From Rheum nobile (taxonomy: Eukaryota; Streptophyta; Magnoliopsida; Caryophyllales; Polygonaceae): 64,000 nucleotides of DNA. The notes under the pieces are model-generated. The model was given only the letters and a program-made list of their open reading frames with translations. It was not told the origin of the DNA and searched no databases. Location of the stretch: assembly GCA_027886185.1 (NCBI GenBank), contig WOAB01000833.1, forward strand, positions 518,501-582,500, in the 5' to 3' direction. Position 1 is the first letter of the stretch, and every line of letters begins with the position of its first letter. Shown here in pieces: positions 1 to 10,224 of this stretch. The position numbers and the translations under genes are program-made.

Positions 1-642
1 AACAATAGATACCTTGACTAGTGACGAATGCCGTTTTTTCTTGATCTTCGGGTTCCATGAGGATTTGGTTGTAGCCACTGAAAGCGTCCATGAAGGTAAG
101 CATTTCATGTCCTGTCGTAGCGTCGACCATGGCGTCAATGTGGGGAAGTGGGAACGAGTCTTTGGGGCAAGCTTTGTTGAGATCTGTGAAGTCGATGCAA
201 ACTCTCCACTTGCCGTTCTTCTTCTGGACTACGACTACGTTGGCCAGCCACTCAGGGTAGTGGACCTCCCTTATCTTCCCTGTTTCTAATAAGCTTTTGA
301 CTTCGTCGTCGACTATCTTGTTCCGCTCCGGGGCGAACTTCCTGCGTTTCTTCTTGACAGGGGGATGAGATGGATCTACATTTAATTTATGAGTAATAAT
401 ATTTGGAGATATTCCGACCATGTCCTCATGCGACCATGCAAAACAGTCGGCATTGGTCTTGAGAAAATCGAGGAGTTGTTGTCTGGTCGAGTCGTCCAGG
501 TCCGACCCGACCCTTACCGTTTGGTTTGGCTTTGAAGGATCTAGTACGATCTCGTCGAGCTTTTCCATTTCTGGTTCGACGTACCGACTAGGTCCTTCAC
601 TGCTCTGTGGTTGCTATGCGGTCTTGTGTTCGACTGCGCTCT
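1..642 (-). pseudogene. T pol: N-terminal reverse transcriptase, cut by window edge
   Basis: The minus strand reads through the protease-RT spacer (CFAWSHEDMVG, then DPSHPPVKKKRRKFAPERN) into RT fingers and palm: HYPEWLANVVVVQKKNGKW, VCIDFTDLNKACPKDSF, then FSGYNQILMEPEDQEKTAF at the window edge. RT copies retrotransposon RNA into cDNA; the YxDD catalytic box would lie to the left of base 1. The frame differs from that of gag-pro because of a one-base shift near 655-670, where AKECYVASMKSAVEHKTA resumes in another frame. Protein motifs are strong; function in this copy is unlikely because of the upstream lesions. Confidence 0.85.
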
Positions 643-2853
643 TCATAGAAGCGACGTAGCACTCCTTAGCGGTCCTTTGATTTCTTGGACTCCCCATTCA
701 GTGGGGAACTTGATGACTTGATGATACGTCGAGGGTACCGCCTTCATAGCGTGTATCCATGGCCTGCCAAGAATACAATTGTAGGGAGACGGACAATCCA
801 GGACTAAGAATTTCACCTGTTGGTTGACTCCTCTAGCGTAGGTGGTTAGAATGATTTCGCCGGTCGTATGCTTAACCTCACCGCTAAACCCGACCAGTGG
901 TGTCGAATTTTTGATTAAGTCGTTCTCAGTCAGACCCATTTCTTTAAGGGCGTCGAGGGTTAAAATATTGGTTGAACTCCCTGTATCGATTAGTACTCTT
1001 CGTATTAAGCAATTACCAATGGACAAAAAGATTACCAGACCATCGTGATGGCTATCCGACCCGTCAGAGTCGGACGCGTCGAACGTGACCGTCGGAAGAT
1101 CGGAGGTCTTTCTTAGCTTGAATCCTGACGCCTCGGGTTTATCACCCTTGCTTTCCTTTGCATGTCGTTTAGCCGCGGAGTATGTGTTTCCACATATGTC
1201 TGAACCACCTGAAATAGTATTGACAACTTTTGTATGGATGGGAGATGGGGGTTTGTTTTGTTTTACCTGATCTCGTCGTTCCATGGTGGCTTTTGCCCGC
1301 TCCGAGATTACGTCACGTAGGAGCCCCTGTGCGAGCAGTCTAGCGACTTCCTTTCGTAGGGCAATGCACTCGTCGGTCGAATGACCGTGGTCGCCATGGA
1401 ACTCGCACCATCGGCTCATGTCCTTCTTGACGTCTAGTCGATCGCTCTTTCGGGGCCATCTTACCTCTTTTCCATACTTGTCGAAACTCTTGACGAGCTC
1501 CGACACGAAAACATTGAAGTTATAAGATTGGACCCTAGGAGGCAACGCCGGACCGTCTCTCCAATCCTGTGACCTGTCTTGGAAAGAGTTTACCTGGTTC
1601 GGCTCGTTTCCATTACGAGAATAGGGGTGAGGACGTCTGTCTCGACGGTTGTTGGAGGGATTTTTATGATCAGACGGATCGGGTCCGTGTGAGGCTTTAC
1701 GCGACTCACGGTCCTCTTCCAATCTTACCTCGGCCATGGTCTTGGCTTGGACATCTTTGAAACTTCTACACGGGTACTTGGTGATCTCGTTGTAGAGATT
1801 GTTGTCTTTGACCAGACCTTGTCGGAAGGCTTCAATGGAGGTGATGACGTCGCAATGGGGGATCGCCACTTTCTCTTTATTGTACCTGTTGAGGTAATTT
1901 CGGAGAGGTTCGTTATGCCTTTGTGTGACTCGGTAGAGGTCACTCGATTGTCTCTCGAGCCTCCGACTGCTGGCGAACTGACTCTTGAAAGAGTTGACCA
2001 GATCTGCAAATGATGCAATCATTCCCTGAGGCAAACATATAAACCAAGTTAGTGCGGGACCCGCGAGGGTCGTGCCAAAACTTTTGCACATGTCGGCCTC
2101 GCGGCTCTCCCTTGAAACAGATACAGCCATTAGTTTTTGTTTATAGAGAGAGATATGGTCATCTGGGTCGCTGGTGTCGTCGAATGTCGCCATGTTGGAG
2201 AGATGAAAGTTCTTGGGCATCTCGACCGTAGCGATTTCTTCGACGAATGGGGATTCTTTGAATCCGCCGGACGCTTCCCTCTCGATTGGTTGTGGGACTC
2301 CTGGAAGTCTGTTGAAGCGATCGTCGATCATCTTCATGTGTCGGTCGAGCGTCTGTTGGAAAAGAGCTAGGACATCTGGCGGACTGGTAACCTGCGGTTC
2401 ATCGATTCAGGCCCTTAACGACCCGATCGGTGTGGAAAAGGTGACATTGTTAGTCGAAAACGGATTAGCAAAAGGAATTCGAGATGTACCCTCTGTGTGT
2501 CCGGGCCGTCGTATGCTCGCAGGTGTTGGCTCGATGCTATCCATATCGAGGCGCGTTCAGACGCTGCTGTGGATGGGCATGTTCCTAGACCCTGAGGCCA
2601 TTGATTATACTTGCGACTTAAGAGACTCATTTTCACGAGTTAGCTGTGCGATTTCGGCCTCGGATTGGGTCGATAGGGTGGCTAGGGTTTCGGTCTTTTG
2701 GCGTTGCTGGGCTAGTTCCTCTTGGAGGGAGGTCATTTTCTGGGAAAGCTCTTGGAATTGGGTTGGAGTAGGATTTTCGGTCGTGTTTCCTGGAGTTTGG
2801 GTTTCGTCTTCGAGACGCGGTTCTTCAGTGTTGGTAGGTGGGTCGATAGTCAT
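643..2853 (-). pseudogene. T gag-pro polyprotein, interrupted
   Basis: The chosen start is the ATG at 2853 (MTIDPPTNTEEPRLEDETQ), about 55 bases past the LTR. A predicted coiled coil follows (SQKMTSLQEELAQQRQKTE). Three in-frame stops lie between 2605 and 2338; the frame then stays open for 564 codons. This part holds the capsid domain (AGPALTWFICLPQGMIASF, FKSQFASSRRLERQSSDLY), a basic linker, a remnant CEFHGDHGHSTDEC zinc-knuckle-like segment and a retropepsin with active site VLIDTGSSTNIL, ending in CILGRPWIHAMKA. Gag builds the particle and the protease matures it. A one-base frameshift at the 3' end separates it from pol. Confidence 0.85.
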
Positions 2854-2888
2854 GTTTGAAAGGTTTCAAGAAAGTGATCGGCAAGTTG

Positions 2889-2905
2889 CCCCACGGTGGG
2901 CGCCA
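2889..2905 (-). promoter_or_regulatory. T primer binding site
   Basis: Immediately inside the LTR the minus strand reads TGGCGCCCACCGTGGGG, the usual position and style of a Tat/Ogre minus-strand primer site. The exact tRNA was not determined. Confidence 0.7.
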
Positions 2906-2908
2906 AAT

Positions 2909-3539
2909 TGTTTTGGGGCGAAAAGACCAGACGATCTAAATCGCCTTAGACGGGGTAACTAGTCGATCGAATAGTAGAAATCAAACCAATTCAAATAGAT
3001 AATCAACCAATAGATAAGAAATGCAAGGAAACAATGTAATTTTATTAACGCGTTGATGATTGAAACAAGTCGGGTTACAACTTATCCTTAGAGAGAAGTA
3101 GGTCGGAGCAGACTCGACCGGGGATGATGATGTTCGACCGATGGACGTGAAACGGCGTTCCGCCCGAGTAAGTGGTGGCGATTCAGAGCTTATATGTGCG
3201 TGCGTTCAGAGTTGATTATACATGAGAATGCGCTGTCCCTTTTTTTCCAGCTTGTGTTCCCCTCTTATCCCCTCCGAATCCAAATATGGTAAGTGCCTTT
3301 TCTGACCGTTTTCTTACGATTTGGCCATATCTTGCCTTCAACGCCGGGAGTGATGGCCGTTGCCTCAATCAGGCATTTAATGCTCGGTGTTATCTTCGCG
3401 ATCTGGTCGGGAAGCATTCGACCGCGGAGGTTATGACGATTCTCTCGACTTTCTCTTATCTTCCGACTTGTCTTGGATCTGGGCCCATCTGGCTTGGTCT
3501 GTCCTCGTAGGAGAGAGTTGGGCCCAACAGATATCATCA
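2909..3539 (-). repeat. T 5' LTR (631 bp)
   Basis: Bounded by TG at 2909 and CA at 3539, directly beside the PBS on the gag side. The partner LTR is outside the window, so boundaries rest on TG/CA, the PBS and the loss of element character at 3540. On the minus strand it starts TGATGATATCTGTTGGGC and ends TTTTCGCCCCAAAACA. Confidence 0.75.
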
Positions 3540-4038
3540 AATCTTATCTTCTTTATCTCTCCAATCTCTACGATCACACTTGATCATTCTTGTTACTTAG
3601 ACCAATTTTCTTTTCTTTTCTTTTCCTTATCTGATATCTAAAAGCAAAAAGATAAGATATTTGGATATTAAAAAAAATTAAAAAGGATAATCCAATCGGA
3701 TATTCAAAATAAAAAAATTCCAAGTTAGGAAAAGCCAAAATAAGGCAACCCTAACCCAATCGCTACGGTCTAGGCTCATCTTCTACACCTCTCCGCCGTC
3801 TAGGTTCACTTCCTAGAAGGTAAGTTTGCTGGTTTGGTTTCATTGTTTACCTTTGGTCTAGGGTTTCAATTGTTCTTGTTTGTTTGATTGACGACTTGCT
3901 TCTCACACCAACTCTTGTGACTAGCCTTAGCCGCCCTCACGGCAAGCCAAACAAGCACTTCCCTTTCGTGAACTTTGTGATCTTGACTAGTGATTTCTTG
4001 GTTGTTGTTCTTTGTGCCTTTTGTTCGTTTTTACTCCT
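3540..4038 (+). other. K 5' leader, possibly remnant 5' LTR
   Basis: AT-rich and pyrimidine-rich sequence between T and the K gag. It contains a good splice-donor-like site (TCCTAGAAGGTAAGTTTG, around 3810). It probably holds the end of the K 5' LTR and the untranslated leader, but no primer site was recognised and no match to the K 3' LTR region could be seen by eye. Confidence 0.35.
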
Positions 4039-4797
4039 ATGTCTGGTCATATTGTTATAGGTAGCATGACGGCCATCACATCTAGTGGAGACAGCACGGG
4101 CGCCGACAACACCAACCCACCGATACAGCCATTGGGTCCCCCACAAGACCCACCACCACAAGATCCAATCTTGGAGTTGTCCGAGGATCAAAGAGAGATC
4201 CAAGCACTTAGACAACAAGTGGCTCACTTGGAAGCCATGCAGAGAGCGACACAACTCGTGCCCACACCGACACCCGTGATCCCTATGGACGCGCCTAAAA
4301 GGACACCCACTACCCAGCCCAGGACATATGATGTTCGCGACCATCTTCGCCATCAAAGTGCAAGGACGCCACACTATGGCTCCGATGGCTATGGCTCCAT
4401 GACACCCACAGTCCAAGATGACTTTGACGAATTCGATGATGAAGAAATCAAAGACTCGGGTATGGTCAATCCTAACTTTTTCCATCCACCTCTACGTGAT
4501 CCTATGGAATTGCAGGATAGGCCTTCAGATTGGATACCACCGCCGCTTCTACAAGCCCAAGGTGCCCATGATCGTGACACCCGCGGAGAGCACCGCGATG
4601 CCATGCCTAGAGATGTTCGCCGAGCCGACTACGACACCCAGCCGCGACAGCGCCGACGCAACGATGCCTACACGCCCATGGAAGAGTTTGCGCGCGGCGA
4701 TGCCCACCCAGTTCGCGAAAGGCAACAACTTGGACGCGTTGCACCACCTAGCGTCCGTGCGTACGAGAACCCACTCTATGCCGTTGCTAGGCATATA
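4039..4797 (+). pseudogene. K gag, N-terminal fragment
   Basis: The frame is open from upstream; the first ATG is at 4039 (MSGHIVIGSMTAITSS), with a second at 4066. The protein is proline/glutamine-rich, then has a short coiled-coil-like heptad stretch (LSEDQREIQALRQQVAHLE), an acidic patch (DDFDEFDDEEIKD) and a charged Arg/Asp linker before PLYAVARHI. It is cut at 4797 by the LTR of F. The capsid half continues at 56228, but about 70 residues of the capsid N-terminus are missing between the two pieces, judged from CRM-type gag order. The lineage call rests mainly on the downstream protease, RT and integrase. Confidence 0.7.
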
Positions 4798-6132
4798 TAA
4801 AGTCGTGGTGCCTAATCAAAATAATCCTTAAAAACCTAACTCAGTAGAATAGGCAAGCAAGGGTCGAATCCCACAGGGAGGAAGTAATCTTTCTAAGTGC
4901 AAAGTAGTATGCCAAAGGTAACAAAGGGGTTTTTTTGGTTTGGTTTGCAAGTAACAAAGTAAATAAAAGCAAAGGGTTGTAATCATCTGGGAAAAGGTAC
5001 TTAGTCAGACAAATATCCACCATTCATTCGATTGGTTGATCCTAGATTCTCTCTAATTCCTTCCTATGAATGTTCCTATTCCTTTTCTTAAGTTATAAAC
5101 AGGACAAACAGACCCTGAGAATACTAACTATTAAATAACCAGAAAAACCTCCCAATTCAATTCAACAACAGCAATGAGCACAAGAATTTCGATAGATACA
5201 TGCAAGTGTAGCAAACAGTCATACAATTGCATGCAATTAATTATCTCTACAATAAACCAGTCCAAACAGTTCTTAGAATATTGCAGTTGCTACTCTGAAT
5301 TAGGTAACTCAAACAATAATTACCAAACCCTAGCAATAGACAATTACTAATATCAACTAGTTGCGTCCAACAAGCGAAATCAATAATAATCAATGGGATG
5401 AAGCACAAGAGAATCAATACATTCAAAGGAAAATAAGTAGAATTAGAATCTCACAACCATATATCAAATGAAGGCTTCAATTGTCGGACTAAGCAAAGGT
5501 GCTTAGTTCTTCATAGTCTTGAAACGTAAAAACTCAAAGGGAAAACAATGCTGAAAATTAGATAATCAAAAGGCTGCTAGGAATTAGGTTTAAATAACCC
5601 TAGCAAAACCTAAAACTAAAAGTAGGAAATAATATCTTTTCAAAAGAAATAAAACCGGAAATAAAACAAATAAAAAAAGGAAATAAAATAAAAATGCAGA
5701 TCTTCGGCCAAACTTTCCAGCGCGTCTGATAACGTGATTTCCGCGATCGCGGAAAATTAAATTCTCCACTAGCTTGCTCTCGACTTTTCCGCGACCGCGG
5801 AACTGTTCATCCGCAATCACGGATTCTCGGTTTTTGCTCTTCTTCGCCTCGCGTCTTCTGCCTCTTCGCCGCGATCGCGGCCCTCAGCCCCGCGACCGCG
5901 GAATTCCTCCTGTAAAGCTTTCTTCAGTGTCTTCGTCTTCTTCTCTTGTGGTCTTCTCGTGGTAGCTTTTTCTCCTTCATCTTAATGTCTTCAATTAAGC
6001 TCCTCCAAACCACCATATCTATACTTCTACTCCTCAACTCCAATCTCTAAAACTACGCTCTAAACTCATCCAAATGGCACCCAAAACACCGGTAACAACT
6101 CCTAGTTAAACCCTACAAAGTAGCGCTGATCA
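4798..6132 (-). repeat. F 3' LTR (1,335 bp, terminus truncated)
   Basis: Matches 54859-56227 base for base over long runs. The right edge (…GCGCTGATCA) joins the PPT. The left edge lacks the ten bases TGATAGAGGC that the 5' LTR has. A TATA-like ttatttaaa lies on the minus strand near 5590-5597. GC palindromes occupy 5739-5901. Confidence 0.85.
5739..5901 (-). repeat. F LTR GC-palindrome cluster (left copy)
   Basis: Five units of the form TTCCGCGATCGCGGAA: 5739-5754 (perfect 16-bp palindrome), 5787-5802, 5809-5824, 5869-5880 and 5890-5901, with GATC or GACC at the centre. The cluster ends about 140 bp upstream of the TATA-like box in the element's orientation. The right LTR has one more unit (21 bp) at 55812-55854. 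Confidence 0.85.
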
Positions 6133-6146
6133 AATTCCCCCATGCT
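6133..6146 (-). promoter_or_regulatory. F polypurine tract
   Basis: Minus strand GCATGGGGGAATT directly before the 3' LTR start TGATCAGCGC, the plus-strand primer position. A stem-forming CTCG-AGGA-CGAG lies just upstream. Confidence 0.8.
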
Positions 6147-6859
6147 TAAACCTTGCTCGTCCTCGAGTAAGCTAAAAGAAACCTACTCCTCCAATCAAAT
6201 CCCAAGGTCTCAGGAAGCACAGAAAAATCATCTCCACTAAGAATTGCACCTAAACAAGAATCTCCAAGGCACCAACACAATACTCACAACACACAACACA
6301 ACCATACAAGCCTAAAGGAAAGCATAGTACTTCCCCCAAGCTTATCCTGAATGCCATAGAGTGAATAAATATCTAATCCTAGCCTCCATCTATCTTCTTA
6401 TAACTCCCAGAGTGACCTACCCAAATCCTCTTTATATCACCTCTTCTTATGTCACCACGCCAGAAAAAATGAGGAATCCTAATAATCACTCTTCTTCTTT
6501 TCACTCATTTTGCCAAGGCGCCCTTTCGGGTTTTCACCAAGCCACTCATTTCATTTTCCAATAGATGTGCTCATAATAAACTCACATCACTCTTGACCAA
6601 TTATTACCCCAGCCTAATGCTGGTCTAAGCCACTTGCTTATTACCTAAGCCGCCCTTTCGGGTTTTCGACTTATCCCAGGATTTCTATTTTTGTCTTTTT
6701 TCAAATTGTTGGCTTTTTCTTTTTCTTTATTCTTTTCTCCTCAGCGACTAGCAAGTATAGAACAGTCGCCCATGCTTAAACATTGCATTGTCCTCAATGT
6801 AATGAAAGAGAAAAAAGATGAAGCACAGAGAAAAGCAGAAAAGTACTCACAACCGTCGC
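6147..6859 (-). other. F 3' untranslated module, distal part
   Basis: Non-coding. Contains the conserved Athila-like 3' blocks in reverse: CCCTTTCGGG hairpins at 6521-6530 and 6653-6662, the CCAGC/GCTGG hairpin near 6610, and the cattgaggacaatg hairpin with an internal PPT-like cccccatgc-type motif near 6765-6800. Interrupted at 6859 by A. Confidence 0.75.
6855..6859. repeat. Target-site duplication of A, left (GTCGC)
   Basis: GTCGC immediately left of the A 5' LTR, repeated exactly at 33376-33380. Confidence 0.9.
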
Positions 6860-7142
6860 TGTAATACCCCTCATTTTAGTAAAGAGTACTTTGGTAAGAT
6901 TTCCAAACACTCGTATTGTAGTCAAATTATTTTCAGAAGAGTTCGGACTTTCTGTTAAATACTTGATCTCCGTAATAATTCTCTGAGTAGAATAAAATAC
7001 ATTCGATGCATTTTTGGGGGTTTAGAATATTTGTTAGGGTACAAATATATTTAACCCGGGATTAAAACCCATATCCAAGATTCTTCTCGGTAAAAAATGG
7101 GCTTCCCGGTCAAAAATGGGCAAAAGGCACAAAATTGGCCTT

Positions 7143-7235
7143 GACCGCACCCGCGGCCATACCTACCGCACCCCGCGGTCAAGAACTGGTCGCCACCGCA
7201 CCCCGCGGTGAGACCCACCGCACCCGCACCGTGAT
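7143..7235 (+). repeat. A LTR GC-palindrome cluster 1
   Basis: Four units of the CACCGC-ACCC-GCGGTG type, spaced 21, 30 and 22 bp. The cluster ends about 109 bp before the TATA box. Homologous to 31267-31352 in the 3' LTR. Confidence 0.85.
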
Positions 7236-7343
7236 GATGGCTTCTCTGCTCCGCCGAACTCGTCTGAGCTGCTTGCCGATCTTGTCCCCGGTGAGGCGGT
7301 GGGAGAGGGGGCCAACTGGACACTTTCTGGCTCCTTGATGGCC

Positions 7344-7350
7344 TATAAAA
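7344..7350 (+). promoter_or_regulatory. A LTR TATA box
   Basis: CCTATAAAAGGAGG is a textbook TATA context. The 3' LTR has TACAAAAG at the same place, so only the 5' LTR keeps the box. Confidence 0.75.
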
Positions 7351-7569
7351 GGAGGGGGCTAAGAGGAGGAGGCCATTTCGTTCTCTCTCTCCCTCAAATC
7401 TCTCTTTCTTTCACTGCCATTGTCGTCGGAGTTGCAAGCGTCGCCGGAGTTCTTCAAGGTCGTCGCCGGAGTTGCCATAAGAGGAGGAGGTGCCCTCAAG
7501 GTGGTGGTTAGTGACACAAGGAGTTTGGAAGTCGAAACCAACCAAAGTCGAGCCCCATCGTCTTCTCCG

Positions 7570-7575
7570 GTGAGT
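7570..7575 (+). promoter_or_regulatory. Possible 5' splice site in A leader
   Basis: TCTCCG|GTGAGTTTT, about 225 bp after the TATA box. Element D has TTG|GTAAGATTT at 39324, about 217 bp after its own TATA box. A matching acceptor may be the one at 10266. Confidence 0.4.
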
Positions 7576-7602
7576 TTTCGCTATCGGCGTCTCGCCTCTA
7601 TA

Positions 7603-7643
7603 GCCTCGCCACACCCGCGGTCAAGGCCACCGCACCCGCGGTG
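7603..7643 (+). repeat. A LTR GC-palindrome cluster 2
   Basis: Two units (CACACCCGCGGTC and CACCGCACCCGCGGTG) about 260 bp downstream of the TATA box, just after the possible donor. D has a cluster of another variant at the equivalent distance. Confidence 0.75.
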
Positions 7644-8607
7644 GGCCTGGGCGAGTGTGGTGGTGGCTTGGGCGTTGTGATCTCGTTTGGGACTTTTGTT
7701 CCTTCGATTTCGTTTGTTTTTCTTTAGATTCGTACTATTTATTGTCGAATCTAACTTAGGGTTTCGTTATGGGTCGTTCCATAGGAAACCATAATCCAGG
7801 TTCTTCCTTGTTTCGGACTCGGAAATCCGTCATCTCGAGCTTCGTCTAAATCTAAGGCAAGTGGCGGTTCGCTCTTGCTTATCATTCCATATTTATATTG
7901 ATTATCAATTGTTTAATTTTTAATTAATTTGGGATGAATATTGTTTTCGTCTGGGAACAGTTTTGATAACTGTATGTGATTTAAAAAGAGATATTATAAT
8001 AGGTTATATTGATAGAAACAACGCTATTATATATATATATGATTAAATACGGATATTATGATAGGTTGTATATAATGTTAGAAACAACGCTATTTTATCT
8101 GTTATTGGCTGCGATGGCTTTGTTATGGATTATTATTGTGTTGAACTGTTTAGTTAGCACGAGTATTCGTAGGAACACTATGTACCTTGCGAGGTTTAGT
8201 GGTTTCTTTGTAACTGGTGCTAGGAGGATTATTCCTCTAGTACTTTTCCGGTCATGACCATACCCTTACTCAGGGTACGTGCACATAGCTGGTGCAGCCA
8301 TTTGGGATTTATTCCCCGTGATATCTCTTGTAGGGAGATCTTAAAATCTTGTAACGTGAATGTTCGTTTTGGAATCAAACAAGATAAGGACCGTTGTGCA
8401 CATAATTAATATACCCTTTGGCGAGTAGTGCAGCTAGGAAAATAGTGGAGCTAGGAAAGCTCGTCTAGACTTTGGTCAGAGTAAAGTTTTCTTTCCAATC
8501 TGAATTCGCATTGTGCGGTGAGGTTGGTCGTGAACCGAAACACCCAAGTCAGTTTTAAAACGCTTGTGTGAAATTAATGTTCCCAAGTACTTGTCATACT
8601 TTCCGAT

Positions 8608-8671
8608 AAGACTCAATTCGTTGGAGTCTTCTCTTCATATGTTTCCTTAAGACTCAATCTTTCAGAGTCTT
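8608..8671 (+). other. A LTR twin hairpins
   Basis: AAGACTC 8608-8614 pairs with GAGTCTT 8624-8630, and AAGACTC 8649-8655 pairs with GAGTCTT 8665-8671. A third short stem (AGTCT/AGACT) follows near 8804-8818. They lie in the transcribed part of the LTR. Confidence 0.6.
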
Positions 8672-9220
8672 TTCTCTTGATCATGCCTTTTCATATATTT
8701 CAGTAGGAGTATGGTGGTTGACTATCGTCATCGATTTTTATTCGAGAAACGATGAGTCTAACCTAATACGACTACTTAGAACCTATCTGTTTTTCCCTTG
8801 CATAGTCTTTCATTAGACTAACCAACCGATTATATTCCCTTGTATGGTTGGCTGGTGTCATCCGTCTCATACGGCACATCAGAAAAACTATAGTTCCGAT
8901 GAAGGCTAGAAACGACGACGAAGGCATTTGGGATTTCAAAGAGTTTTATCAGGTTGAGATTCCTTGGCGGGTGATCGATTTCGATCAAGACCTTTATGCT
9001 TTTTACTTTCAAGACTTCCGCTGTAATCTATTTAATTATGTATTTTGAATCATGGATGAAATTCCGAAGTGTTTTCTTTAAAGTTATGATATTTTGTATT
9101 ATAATTGTTGTTTTATGATTTATATAAACTGGTCAAGCCTGAGTGGCTTCGGATGTGGAATTCGGGGTCACTGGCAGTAATACCTTTCAAGGATATATAT
9201 ATTTGGGGGTGTTACAAATC

Positions 9221-9232
9221 TGGTATCAGAGC
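9221..9232 (+). promoter_or_regulatory. A primer binding site (initiator tRNA-Met type)
   Basis: TGGTATCAGAGC, four bases after the LTR end; complementary to the 3' end of plant initiator tRNA-Met, the common primer of chromoviruses. Confidence 0.92.
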
Positions 9233-9397
9233 CGAAAATTTTAACGGGTAGGGGTTTTTATAAATCGTTTACTCGTTTAGAAATGAAAAATGTTTTAAAG
9301 GATTTTTCAAAACCATTCTAGTCGTGCCTTCACTTTAGCCTGATATGGAAGTGAACTTCTATATTTAGGCTAACTCTTTTCTGGTCACCCGTAGGTT

Positions 9398-10224
9398 ATG
9401 GGTGCATGCTTTTCTCTTCGAAGGGACTCGGAAGAAGCCGAGGTGGCTCCACCATCTTCAATGAGGCTTGAGTTTCCAGTTCCCCTGCGATGCTTTGAAG
9501 TCGGAGAATCTAGTAGTCCACCCGAGGAGGTGAAGACTGTACTACCCGAGTCAGTAGTACTAGTGTCCGATAGGACCAAGGTTCCAGTGGCAGAACCTAC
9601 AGAGGAGCTAAGAGAGGACACGGAAAATGAAGAGGAGTGGTCAAGGTATGCAAGAGGGCATTACAACGACGACTTCATGATTGAGATGATTCCCAAGGAG
9701 GATCCAGAAGAAGAGGATCCTGAAGAAGACCCGGAAGAAAAGGAGGACCCCGAGGAGGACCTCGAGGGACAGGGCCACGAGTCTGATGGCTTAGAGTGGT
9801 TATTGGTGGGCAGCGAGGACCCGGAAATGGAATTTATCTATCCAAGCCCGGAGTTGCCGCCTGAGCAAGAATACTCGCCATTGACTTCAGCCGATTGGGA
9901 TTCACTTTATGAGGTGGTATTTCCCAGAAGAAGAAATGGTCTACAAAATGCATCTGAGAACTCACAGCCTATTCCTGCTCAGAGAAGTTGAGTCCTGACT
10001 CGCGAGAGGCACTTTGCCTAAGTCAGATATTTTCCCCTGAAGAGCACCGCCAGATGGACGAGGCAGTTGAGCATGCTCGAAGAAGGGCAAGACCAAGCAA
10101 TGAGCCATATGCTCCCGGACCGAGCAGGGTAAGGAGTCCTTCACCAGACTCCGATGGTAAACCCCGATCAAAGAAGCCATCTATGAGAAGCGGCGACTAC
10201 AGGAAATGTTTTAGGGCGCCATGA
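9398..10224 (+). pseudogene. A upstream ORF ('ORF0'): acidic protein with basic tail
   Basis: An ATG at 9398 opens a 197-codon frame that lies between PBS and gag, where Tekay elements normally have only leader. The N-terminus MGACFSLRRDSEE fits an N-myristoylation signal (Gly2, Ser6) with a palmitoylatable Cys4. The middle is strongly acidic with repeated (E/D)EDPEE units; the end reads MEFIYPSPELPPEQEYSPL. After a frameshift near 9990 a basic tail follows (EHRQMDEAVEHARRRARPS). Element D carries the homologue at 41288 with acidic and basic parts in one frame, split by a single TAG, so the ancestor was probably one acidic-then-basic protein. No known family recognised; function unknown. Confidence 0.65.

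Larger units (their letters stand above)
1..3539 (-). mobile_element. Element T: Tat/Ogre-type Ty3/gypsy retrotransposon, 5' part
   Basis: Read on the minus strand the order is 5' LTR (3539-2909), primer binding site, gag-pro (2853-643) and the beginning of reverse transcriptase running off the left window edge. The polyprotein style (long gag, retropepsin with DTGSS, RT with DFTDLNKACPKDSF) is that of the Tat/Ogre branch of Ty3/gypsy. It abuts the leader of element K at 3540; its other target-site copy lies outside the window, so the insertion site cannot be checked. Reading frames are broken by stops and a frameshift, so this copy is not expected to be autonomous. Confidence 0.85.
6860..9216 (+). 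repeat. A 5' LTR (2,357 bp)
   Basis: Starts TGTAATACCCC and ends GGGGGTGTTACA; near-identical to 30984-33375. Contains two GC-palindrome clusters (7143-7235, 7603-7643), a TATA box (7344), a splice donor-like site (7570), a TA microsatellite near 8023-8041 and two AAGACTC/GAGTCTT hairpins (8608-8671). Confidence 0.95.

Noticed and set aside
2213..2962. 249-codon plus-strand frame at the T gag/LTR junction
   Set aside because: Antisense to T gag start, PBS and LTR; no domain.
7051..7680. Several overlapping frames in the A LTR promoter region
   Set aside because: GC-rich non-coding sequence on both strands; frames differ between the two LTRs.
8023..8041. TA microsatellite
   Set aside because: A simple-repeat length difference between the two A LTRs; no function implied.
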